Assembly (NCBI RefSeq): GCF_005047635.1
Contig: NZ_SUKC01000005.1
Coordinates: 62,001 to 126,000, forward strand
DNA length: 64,000 nucleotides
DNA from: Arthrobacter sp. CAU 1506
GTDB taxonomy: Bacteria; Actinomycetota; Actinomycetes; Actinomycetales; Micrococcaceae
Direction: 5' to 3'
Every line of letters starts with the position of its first letter. The stretch's first letter is position 1. Made by a program: the position numbers and the translations under genes. Below the pieces are notes generated by a model. It saw only the letters and a list, made by a program, of their open reading frames with translations, had not been told where the DNA came from and did no database searches. This document shows positions 24,153-30,502 of this stretch, piece after piece.

Positions 24153-25270
24153 AGGTCCTGATCGCACCGGACAAGTTCAAGGGAACGCTGTCGGCGGCGG
24201 AGGCGGCCAGCGCCATGGCCGACGGCGTGCTGCGGGTCTATCCGGACGCCCACGTCCAACTGCTTCCCATGGCCGACGGCGGCGAAGGGACCTTGGAGGC
24301 CGCCCTCGCCGCCGGCGCCGTGGAGCACACCGACCGAGTTGTCGGACCATTGGACCGGGAAGTGACTGCCTCCTGGGCCTTGCTGGAAGGCCCGGACCGC
24401 AAGACCGCCGTCATTGAAACCGCCCGTGCCTCCGGGCTGCTGCTCACCGAGCCCAGCGTGCAGTCCGCGCTGGCGGCCCATTCCTACGGCAGCGGCCAGC
24501 TGATCGAGGCGGCGCTGGATGCCGGAGCCACCGAAATCGTGCTGGGTGTCGGCGGGTCCGCCATGACGGACGGCGGGTCCGGCGCGTTGCGCGCCCTCGG
24601 GCTGAGCATCTACAACGACGGCGGCGCCGAAGTCCTGCTCGGGGGTGCGGCCTTGGCGACCGCCCATCTCCTTGATTCCTCCGGCCTGGATCCGCGGCTG
24701 GCCAAGACCGTTATCCGGATAGCGGCCGATGTGGCGAATCCGCTGTACGGCCCGGACGGTGCCGCGCACGTCTTCGGTGCACAGAAGGGAGCCGACGCGG
24801 TCTCGTGCCGGCTGCTCGACGAAGCCCTGCAGCGGTGGGCGCAGCTGCTGCTGCAGGCAACCGGCCGCGATGTCAACGTAGCCGGTGCCGGTGCCGCGGG
24901 TGGTTTCCCGGCCGGATTCATGGCCTTAACCGACGCCGGCGTGGCGCGGGGGTTCGAGGTCGTCGCAGACCTGGTGGGGCTGGATGCCGCCTTGGCCGAT
25001 GCCGATCTGGTGCTGACCGGCGAGGGCTCGCTGGACCGGCAATCGGAGTTTGGCAAGGTGCCGCTGGGTTTGGCCGGACGCGCCCACGAACGGGGAATCG
25101 CCGTCGTCGTCGTGGCAGGTCAGATCAGCTTGTCGCCGGACACACTGGCCGTACACGGCGTGCACGCGGCCGCCAGCTTGGTGGACGCGGCCCGCAGCGA
25201 GGAGCAGGCGATGGCCCACGCCGCACGATATGTCACGTTGGCCACGCAGCACGCCCTCGAAGGGGCCTGA
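24149..25270 (+). CDS. Glycerate kinase
   Basis: The start is the ATG at 24149, overlapping the upstream stop as ATGA and preceded by AGAGGGAG. The 373-residue product matches the GlxK/GarK type I glycerate kinase family: MKVLIAPDKFKGTLSAAEAASAMADG at the N-terminus, LLPMADGGEGTLEA, EIVLGVGGSAMTDGGSGAL, VANPLYGPDGAAHVFGAQKGAD and LVLTGEGSLDRQSEFGKVP. It phosphorylates D-glycerate with ATP, feeding glycolysis from glyoxylate, glucarate or serine breakdown. Coupling to a glycerophosphodiesterase is an unusual pairing whose meaning is unclear. Confidence 0.93.
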   Translation: MKVLIAPDKFKGTLSAAEAASAMADGVLRVYPDAHVQLLPMADGGEGTLEAALAAGAVEHTDRVVGPLDREVTASWALLEGPDRKTAVIETARASGLLLTEPSVQSALAAHSYGSGQLIEAALDAGATEIVLGVGGSAMTDGGSGALRALGLSIYNDGGAEVLLGGAALATAHLLDSSGLDPRLAKTVIRIAADVANPLYGPDGAAHVFGAQKGADAVSCRLLDEALQRWAQLLLQATGRDVNVAGAGAAGGFPAGFMALTDAGVARGFEVVADLVGLDAALADADLVLTGEGSLDRQSEFGKVPLGLAGRAHERGIAVVVVAGQISLSPDTLAVHGVHAAASLVDAARSEEQAMAHAARYVTLATQHALEGA

Positions 25271-25297
25271 GCCAGCGGCCAGACCTATCATGAGGGC

Positions 25298-25813
25298 ATG
25301 AGCAGTACCTTGGTCCCGTCCTCCGCGGCAGTGCGTCAACGCTTCCTTCCATCCCTGGTGCTCTGGCTGGCCCTTCCCATGGCCGTGCTGGTACCGCTGT
25401 GGGTGGTGGCCGGACGGGTATTGTTCGGGATCGGCGGCCAGATGGTGCTCTGGCTGGGCATCAGCCTGGGCCCGGTGCTGCTGGTACTGCTGCTGCTCAG
25501 TGGCCTCAAGCTGGCCGAGGCGGCGCGCCGGGGTGTGTTGCTTCCGGTGCGGGCCGTCGCGGCGCCGGCTCTCGCCTGGCTGTCGGCGATTGCCTTTGGT
25601 TTCACTGTCCCGGACTTCGGCGGCGGTGCCGGCGACGGTGCATCCATCATGTCGCTGTTGGCCGGTCCGTCCGCGCTCGGGATGTCCACGGCGCTGTGCA
25701 ACCCGTGCGGCATCATTGCCCTGGCGTTGACCATCGCAGCCACGGTGTTCGCTTTCGCTGCCGCGGCCGACGGTAAGCCGGGGGCCCGGCGACCGGGCCA
25801 CGCCAACGACTGA
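25298..25813 (+). CDS. Hypothetical membrane protein
   Basis: The product is 171 residues, with hydrophobic segments at about 17-41, 45-70, 84-104 and 135-157, suggesting four membrane helices. The third loop is Gly-rich (PDFGGGAGDGASIMS), and CNPCG precedes the last helix. I recognise no family. It lies 27 bp after the glycerate kinase and converges with the SulP gene (26 bp between stops). The reading frame is well supported by codon use, with G or C in most third positions. Confidence 0.65.
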   Translation: MSSTLVPSSAAVRQRFLPSLVLWLALPMAVLVPLWVVAGRVLFGIGGQMVLWLGISLGPVLLVLLLLSGLKLAEAARRGVLLPVRAVAAPALAWLSAIAFGFTVPDFGGGAGDGASIMSLLAGPSALGMSTALCNPCGIIALALTIAATVFAFAAAADGKPGARRPGHAND

Positions 25814-25839
25814 GCCGGCCCCCGGCGCCGGAGGCCTAG

Positions 25840-27486
25840 CTAGGGCTGTCGCGCCTCGCGGTTCCGCCGGACATGGCTGCGGGCATGGTCCACCGCAGCG
25901 TCCAGCTCCCCGAACAGGTGCTTGTGGTGCCGCAGCGATTCCAAGACGCCCACCCGGCGGGCCAACTGCAGGTGCCGGTCCTGGATGCCCTTGATGAGCA
26001 CGGTGATGCCCCGGCGCTCCAGGGCGGTGATCAGGTCCGCAATGACCTTCGCGCCGGTGGCGTCGAGGATCTGCAGCTGAGACATCCGGATGATCACCAC
26101 CTGCACGTTGTGGATGGCGCTTGCCCGCTCCAACACGCGGTCCGCCACACCGAAGAAGAGGGCGCCGTCGAGCCGAAACACCGCAATCTGCTCGTCGCCG
26201 TCCTGGGCGGGGCCGGGGATTTCTTCGCGGTGCACGCCGCTGGAATTGACCAGTGACCGGAGGGCGAAGAAGGCCGCAACCACGATGCCGATGGCCACGG
26301 CCTGGATCAGGTCGAAGGACACCGTGATGATCGCGGTGATGATGAAGACCGCTGTGTCCGCCCGGGTGGAGCCCAGCACGCTGCGCAACGTGTTGAGCGA
26401 GACCATCCGGAAGGCGGTCACCATCAGCACGCCCGAGAGTGCGGCCAGCGGGATCTGCGAAACCGGCCCGGTGGCAAAGTAAACCACCGCCAGCAACACC
26501 AGTGAATGCACGACGGCGGAGGCACGGGTGCGTGCGCCCGCCCGGAGGTTGACGGCCGTGCGGGCAATGGCCCCGGTGGCCGGCATGCCGCCAAAGAAGC
26601 CGGACGCCAGCGAGGCCAAGCCCTGCCCCACCAGTTCGCGGTCCGCGTCGTAGGGCCCGGTGTCGGAGATGGAGGCCGCCACTCGGGCAGAGAGTAGTGA
26701 CTCGATGGCGGCCAACGCAGCGATGGTCACGGCCGGTCCGGCCAGCGCGGCAACCATGGCGAAATCGACGGACGGCAGGGACGGCGCCGGCAGGGCACTG
26801 GGCAGGGCGCCGATTCTGGTGACATCCAGCCCGGCCAGCTGGGCCACCAGCGTGGCGACGATGATACCGATGATCGAGCCGGGCAGCTGGGGATGGATCT
26901 TGGGTGCCCCCAGCATGATGGCGGCCACGATCAGCACGAGGACAACGGGCCAGAACATGCTGGCCAGGGACGCGGTGCTCAAAGCCTGGATCGCCGAGAC
27001 CGCCGCGTTGGTACTCGGGCCCGGCACTGTCCCAAAGGCAGCCGGAATCTGCTGCAGGAAGATGATGACGGCGATTCCCAGCGTGAAGCCTTCGATCACT
27101 GGCCACGGGATGTAACTGACCGCGCGGCCCAGCTTCAGCACCCCGGCGACGAGTACTATCAGCCCGGCCATCAGGGTCACCACGGCCAGTGAGGAGAGGC
27201 CGTAGTTGGCGAGGACGGGTGCCAGCACCACCACCATGGCTCCGGTGGGACCGGATACCTGGATGTTGGAGCCGCCGAAAACCGCGGCGACAATGCCGGC
27301 AATGATGGCAGTGATCATTCCGGAGGCGGCACCGGCGCCGGAACTCACGCCGAAGGCCAGCGCCAGCGGCAGGGCAACAATGCCGACCGTGATGCCAGCC
27401 ATGAGGTCGTTTTTCCACGTGCGCGGAAGCTGGGCGTAGTCCGAAGCGCCGGGCAGCAGAGCGGCGGCTCCCTTCAAAGCCTTCAC
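25840..27486 (-). CDS. SulP family inorganic anion transporter with STAS domain
   Basis: The product is 548 residues: about 12 membrane helices (up to about residue 400) and a C-terminal cytosolic STAS domain (about 430-530). Family features include WKNDLMAGITVGIVALPLALAFGV near the start and FGGSNIQVSGPTGAMVVVLAPVL. IEGFTLGIAVIIFLQQIPAAFG and PATGAIARTAVNLRAGARTRAS lie further along. The STAS phosphate-site-like region is VVIIRMSQLQILDATGAKVIADL. Substrates in the family are sulphate, bicarbonate or other anions. The ATG overlaps the stop of the upstream ArsR gene (27483-27486), so regulator and transporter are one operon. No sulphate-assimilation or carbonic anhydrase gene is adjacent. Confidence 0.93.
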   Translation of the reverse strand: MKALKGAAALLPGASDYAQLPRTWKNDLMAGITVGIVALPLALAFGVSSGAGAASGMITAIIAGIVAAVFGGSNIQVSGPTGAMVVVLAPVLANYGLSSLAVVTLMAGLIVLVAGVLKLGRAVSYIPWPVIEGFTLGIAVIIFLQQIPAAFGTVPGPSTNAAVSAIQALSTASLASMFWPVVLVLIVAAIMLGAPKIHPQLPGSIIGIIVATLVAQLAGLDVTRIGALPSALPAPSLPSVDFAMVAALAGPAVTIAALAAIESLLSARVAASISDTGPYDADRELVGQGLASLASGFFGGMPATGAIARTAVNLRAGARTRASAVVHSLVLLAVVYFATGPVSQIPLAALSGVLMVTAFRMVSLNTLRSVLGSTRADTAVFIITAIITVSFDLIQAVAIGIVVAAFFALRSLVNSSGVHREEIPGPAQDGDEQIAVFRLDGALFFGVADRVLERASAIHNVQVVIIRMSQLQILDATGAKVIADLITALERRGITVLIKGIQDRHLQLARRVGVLESLRHHKHLFGELDAAVDHARSHVRRNREARQP

Positions 27487-27887
27487 CGTAACGGGGCCTC
27501 TTTGACGGCGGCTCCGGCCGTCGATGGGACGGACTCGCCGGCCGGCGGGCTGAAGCCGGCCAGTTGCTGCGTTGTGGTGTGCAGGAGTTGCTGCAGCAGG
27601 CTGCGTGCCACGGTCAGCAGGTCGGCCACTTGCGGATAGGCCAAGCGGTAGAACACCTGCACGCCGCGCCGCTGTGCCACAACCAGGTTGTACCGCCGCA
27701 GCACTGCCAGATGCTGGGAGAGATTCGACGCTTCCTGGTTCGTGCCCTGCATCAACTCGGTCACGGTCACCTCTGCTGTATCTGCGAGCAGTTCCAGTAC
27801 CCGGATCCTCACCGGGTGGGACAGCCCTTTGAACAGATTCGCTTTGACTTCATACAGCGGGGCATCGGCGGCGGGAAAGCGGTCCAC
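27483..27887 (-). CDS. ArsR/SmtB family transcriptional regulator
   Basis: The product is 134 residues with a GTG start at 27887 preceded by AAGGA. The ArsR winged helix is clear: YEVKANLFKGLSHPVRIRVLELLADTAEVTVTELMQGTNQEASNLSQHLAVLRRYNLVVAQRRGVQVFYRL. The helix-3 metal motif ELCVCDL of classical SmtB/ArsR sensors is absent and there are no cysteines, so a metal-thiol sensor is unlikely. It overlaps the SulP transporter gene by four bases and probably controls this operon. Two 10-bp direct repeats lie immediately upstream. Confidence 0.92.
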   Translation of the reverse strand: MDRFPAADAPLYEVKANLFKGLSHPVRIRVLELLADTAEVTVTELMQGTNQEASNLSQHLAVLRRYNLVVAQRRGVQVFYRLAYPQVADLLTVARSLLQQLLHTTTQQLAGFSPPAGESVPSTAGAAVKEAPLR

Positions 27888-27898
27888 GGGATTCCTTC

Positions 27899-27935
27899 AG
27901 AAGTTCATTACTTTAGAAGTCCATCATATAACGGA
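27899..27935 (-). promoter_or_regulatory. Promoter/operator candidate of the arsR-sulP operon
   Basis: AGAAGTTCAT (27899-27908) and AGAAGTCCAT (27915-27924) are direct repeats differing at one position, starting 16 bp apart. They lie 12 bp upstream of the ArsR start. On the minus strand TTATATG follows just upstream of them and could be the -10 box. This suggests an operator covering the transcription start, bound by the ArsR product. The promoter is not defined further. Confidence 0.45.
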
Positions 27936-27961
27936 TTACGGGTTCCGTTCTGGCAACGAAG

Positions 27962-28002
27962 ACGCCCGCACCCGGCCTGCTGCAAGGCCTGGGTGCGGGC
28001 GT
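27962..28002. terminator. Hairpin terminator downstream of the first P450 gene
   Basis: ACGCCCGCACCC (27962-27973) pairs perfectly with GGGTGCGGGCGT (27991-28002), and the intervening bases can form a smaller GGCC/GGCC stem. The hairpin lies 43 bp beyond the stop of the minus-strand P450 gene and upstream of the divergent-side arsR promoter. No T-run follows. Confidence 0.65.
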
Positions 28003-28044
28003 AGGTGAGGGTAGTGGCTCAGGGCCGGTGTCGGCCGAGTCGGC

Positions 28045-29220
28045 TCAGGCCGGAACCACCTCAAGAACGGGCAGGCTGTCCAGGCCGCGGCTGGAGTTGT
28101 TGATCTTCCGCACTCCCTCGCCGACGGTAAACGACTTCACCCGGCGGCGGAGCGCGTCGAGCACCGCGAAGGCCTCAAGCCGGGCCAGGCCCTGTCCTGC
28201 ACACCCATGCACTCCGTACCCGAAGGACAGGTGGTCGATCGGGTTGCGTTCCACGAGGAAGGCGTCCGGATCCTGATAGTGACGGGGGTCCCGGTTTCCA
28301 GCACAGAAGAGGAGGGCCACCTGGGAGCCGGCCGGAATGACCGTGCCGTCAACGTCGACGTCCTTCGTGGTGCCGCGGCCTTGGGCGTGCATCAACGCCT
28401 CATAGCGAAGCGTCTCGTTGAAGGCAGCGGGAATGAGCGAGGCGTCCTGTCGGAGCAGTTCATACTGGTCGGGGTTCGCACCAAAAGCCGCGATGGCGTT
28501 GCCGATCGCCGCGATCGTCGTGTCCAGGCCCGCCGCCACGTACTGGTGCACGATCTTGCCGCAGTTCGCGGCCGGTATCTCGCCGCGGTGGCCGGCGTCG
28601 AAAATGGCCCGGCCCATGCTGCCCTCAACAAGTTCCTCGCGCTGAAGCGTGGTGGCCCAGTGGAACAGTTCCCCGGCCAGCGGGAAGTTCTGCGCGGTGC
28701 GTTCGTTCATCGGTCCAAGCACATTGAACGCCGCAGCCCCCCAATCCAGGATCTTGTTGCGGACGTCGCCCTGCACCCCAATGAGGTCCAGAACCACCTG
28801 AAGCGGCAGTTCGCGGGCAAGGTCGCCGATGGCGTCAAACGAGCCACGCTCCACCACGCCGGCCACCAGATCGTCGGCCTTCTGGTCAATGCTGGCCTTC
28901 AGCTTGCGCAGCGCGCGCGGGGAGAGGTTCTCGGTGAGGGCGCTTCGCAGGGCCTCGTGCTGCGGCGGATCCGTGGCCAGGCTGGTGCCGATCAGGGCGC
29001 CGTTCATGTCCGGATTGAAGGCGACGGCAGTCGACGAGAAGGCTTCCCAGTTGCCGAGGGCTTCGCGGATCTCCTGGTACCGGGTCAACACCCAGACGTC
29101 ATTCTTTTCAAGTCGCACCGCAGCGGCCTGCTCGCGCAGTTCGGTGAATACCGGGTAGGGGTCGAGCAATACTTCGTCGGACCAAAGGTCGATATCGGAC
29201 GTCTGCAACACTGCAACCAT
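28045..29220 (-). CDS. Cytochrome P450 (first copy)
   Basis: The start is the ATG at 29220 (MVAVLQTSDIDLW), preceded by GAGGTG. The 391-residue soluble P450 has the oxygen-activating I-helix VAAGLDTT (about 228-235), the K-helix ETLR (269-272) and the haem loop FGYGVHGC with the thiolate Cys340. The FGYGVHGCxGQ haem loop and AGLDTT helix occur in bacterial P450s such as the CYP199 group that attack aromatic acids and ethers, but substrate assignment is speculative. It needs electrons from a ferredoxin; a suitable one is encoded at 30081. It is clearly paralogous to the P450 at 34602-35783. The HtaA-domain gene lies 188 bp upstream on the same strand. Confidence 0.95.
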   Translation of the reverse strand: MVAVLQTSDIDLWSDEVLLDPYPVFTELREQAAAVRLEKNDVWVLTRYQEIREALGNWEAFSSTAVAFNPDMNGALIGTSLATDPPQHEALRSALTENLSPRALRKLKASIDQKADDLVAGVVERGSFDAIGDLARELPLQVVLDLIGVQGDVRNKILDWGAAAFNVLGPMNERTAQNFPLAGELFHWATTLQREELVEGSMGRAIFDAGHRGEIPAANCGKIVHQYVAAGLDTTIAAIGNAIAAFGANPDQYELLRQDASLIPAAFNETLRYEALMHAQGRGTTKDVDVDGTVIPAGSQVALLFCAGNRDPRHYQDPDAFLVERNPIDHLSFGYGVHGCAGQGLARLEAFAVLDALRRRVKSFTVGEGVRKINNSSRGLDSLPVLEVVPA

Positions 29221-29354
29221 TCCGTGGCACCTCGCATCGTGTAGAGGGCGCAGCAAGCGGCAGGCGCTACTGCGGGCTTCGGGCATTGACCGTGACCCGG
29301 ATCATGTGTCCGGCGCCACTACGGTTATCCAACGACGTCCGCCCGCATAATACA

Positions 29355-29397
29355 AATGAATGTTTTGAATGATGATTATGTGTTTTGTGCATTCATT
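29355..29397. promoter_or_regulatory. AT-rich inverted repeat upstream of the first P450
   Basis: AATGAATG (29355-29362) and CATTCATT (29390-29397) form a perfect 8-bp inverted repeat with 27 bp between. The segment between is strikingly AT-rich for this genome, and on the minus strand TATTAT lies at 29349-29354 as a possible -10 box. It lies between the HtaA-like gene and the P450 gene, 135 to 177 bp upstream of the P450 start. This looks like the P450 promoter with a regulator site. No regulator gene is present in the module. Confidence 0.45.
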
Positions 29398-29408
29398 GGC
29401 GGCACAGC

Positions 29409-29867
29409 CTACGGGATTGCCGGGTAGAGCATGACCGGACTCAGCGCCGTGCCGGCCGGGTACTGGCCACCCAGCAGGAAGGCGCCTTCGCCGGTGAGAA
29501 CTGTGGCGAAGCTCGCTGCGCCCGTCGATGTCTCGGGTTGCCGGGTCAGCCGGGAGATGGCCACGAACCGTTCCTGGTTGCTGCCGCCGCGTTCCCGGAT
29601 CAGCAGAACCGCTCCGGCATCGTCGAAGTCCACGCGTGGGTCCTGAAATTCGACGTCGAGCATGCCCCAGTGTCCGCTCAATCTGACCGAGCCGGCGAAT
29701 TCCATGCTGCCACCAGAGCCGGATGCGGCCTCGCCTTCCCGCAGAGGAAACCAAAAACCTTCCGGACGCCTCTCTGCCGGCTCTTTGACGTCGATCCGGC
29801 CGTCGTCGAGCGACTCGATGTAGGCCGTCAGGCTTGTCTTGATTGGCCAGAGTATTCCTGCGCCCAT
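29409..29867 (-). CDS. Small cytosolic HtaA-domain protein
   Basis: The start is the ATG at 29867 (MGAGILWPIKTSLTAYI), preceded by GGGGG at a proper distance. The 152-residue product is essentially one HtaA domain: W-x-I-K-x-S-L-x-x-Y-I at the start, FWFPL, GGSMEFAGSVRLSGHWGMLDVEFQDPRVDF in the core (positions 52-81). In corynebacterial HtaA, a surface haem-uptake protein, a Tyr in the first motif and a His in the core help bind haem; here Tyr16 and His66 are in equivalent-looking places. Unlike HtaA it has no signal peptide and no membrane anchor. Its place between two P450 genes and a ferredoxin suggests a cytosolic haem-related or ligand-binding role, as inference. Confidence 0.7.
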   Translation of the reverse strand: MGAGILWPIKTSLTAYIESLDDGRIDVKEPAERRPEGFWFPLREGEAASGSGGSMEFAGSVRLSGHWGMLDVEFQDPRVDFDDAGAVLLIRERGGSNQERFVAISRLTRQPETSTGAASFATVLTGEGAFLLGGQYPAGTALSPVMLYPAIP

Positions 29868-29920
29868 GTCTGCCCCCTGCACTGGCCGCACCCGGATCTG
29901 TTCCAGGCACGTGGTGAATG

Positions 29921-29987
29921 TTGACGTTACAAGAACACGTCCGAATATGGTTTCCGCCGCGTCGCTTTACGGTGTGGATTTTCACAC
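29921..29987 (+). promoter_or_regulatory. Promoter/operator candidate for the ferredoxin gene
   Basis: TTGACG (29921-29926) and AATATG (29944-29949), spaced 17 bp, resemble a -35/-10 pair reading toward the ferredoxin. GTGTG (29972-29976) and CACAC (29983-29987) form an inverted repeat around GATTTT just downstream of the predicted start site, where a repressor could bind. The region also lies upstream of the divergent HtaA-like gene. Confidence 0.35.
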
Positions 29988-30080
29988 GACAGTATGTATT
30001 CTGAGCGTAAGCAAGATCACAAACCGGATTAGTGCGGGTTGGGACAATATGGCGGCGGCGCTGCCGTGAGGAAGGTCAAG

Positions 30081-30269
30081 ATGAAGATTGTTGTCGACTG
30101 GCCGCGGTGCGAGGGGCACGGGCTGTGTGAAGAAGCGGCCCCTCAGCTGATGCACCTCGACGACGAGGGGGAACTGGTCGTGGACGTTGAAGACGTAGAT
30201 GCTGCGAACCTCGAAGCAGCGAAGGCTGCCGTCCGCGTCTGCCCCGTGGCAGCCCTCCGGCTCGCATGA
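30081..30269 (+). CDS. P450-type ferredoxin with CxxHxxC cluster motif
   Basis: The start is the ATG at 30081 after GAGGAAGG; upstream codons are not conserved. The 62-residue product is a small single-cluster ferredoxin. Cysteines are Cys10, Cys16 and Cys54 (CEGHGLC and CPVAAL). The second cysteine of a [4Fe-4S] CxxCxxC motif is replaced by His13. This is the variant seen in ferredoxins that serve actinobacterial P450s, which hold a [3Fe-4S] or His-ligated cluster. The acidic middle region (GELVVDVEDVD) suits docking. It almost certainly supplies electrons to one or both flanking P450s. No ferredoxin reductase gene is in the window. Confidence 0.9.
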   Translation: MKIVVDWPRCEGHGLCEEAAPQLMHLDDEGELVVDVEDVDAANLEAAKAAVRVCPVAALRLA

Positions 30270-30384
30270 CGGCGGTGGCCCTGAACTACCGGATCCCGGT
30301 ACCGCGTCTGCGCAAACTGAGTGTCAAGGCTCCTGATCCCGCATCTGCGGCCTAGTCGGGCGTGTCAAAAACAGTGCAATTCGT

Positions 30385-30400
30385 GCAACTAAAGCGTTGC
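30385..30400. promoter_or_regulatory. Operator-like palindrome upstream of the ABC importer operon
   Basis: GCAAC (30385-30389) and GTTGC (30396-30400) are inverted around six bases; with flanking bases the arms extend to GTGCAAC and GTTGCGC with one mismatch. The site is 25 bp upstream of the short leader ORF and about 100 bp upstream of the ATPase gene. GTGCAA occurs once more at 30374-30379. The cognate regulator is not in the window. Confidence 0.4.
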
Positions 30401-30424
30401 GCGACTGCCACACAAGGAGGTGCT

Positions 30425-30502
30425 GTGCAGTACTCGTTTACACAGGTGATCCCCTGCCTTCACGGCCCGGGCCCCGCGCTCTCGGAGCGGATGCCGCGAT
30501 GA
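30425..30502 (+). CDS. Short leader ORF (25 aa) coupled to the ABC ATPase gene
   Basis: AAGGAGG (30414-30420), the best ribosome-binding site in this region, is followed after four bases by a GTG at 30425. The frame runs 25 codons (MQYSFTQVIPCLHGPGPALS...) and its TGA overlaps the ATG of the sugar ABC ATPase as ATGA (30499-30502). No other in-frame start for the ATPase uses that Shine-Dalgarno. This is the layout of a leader peptide translated first, with the transporter gene coupled by termination-reinitiation. It has no recognised homology, so whether the peptide has a function is unknown. Confidence 0.5.
   Translation: MQYSFTQVIPCLHGPGPALSERMPR

Noticed and set aside
24926-27418. 830-codon minus-strand frame spanning the glycerate kinase end, the membrane protein and SulP
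   Set aside because: It crosses several well-supported genes in the wrong frame and has no recognisable domain.
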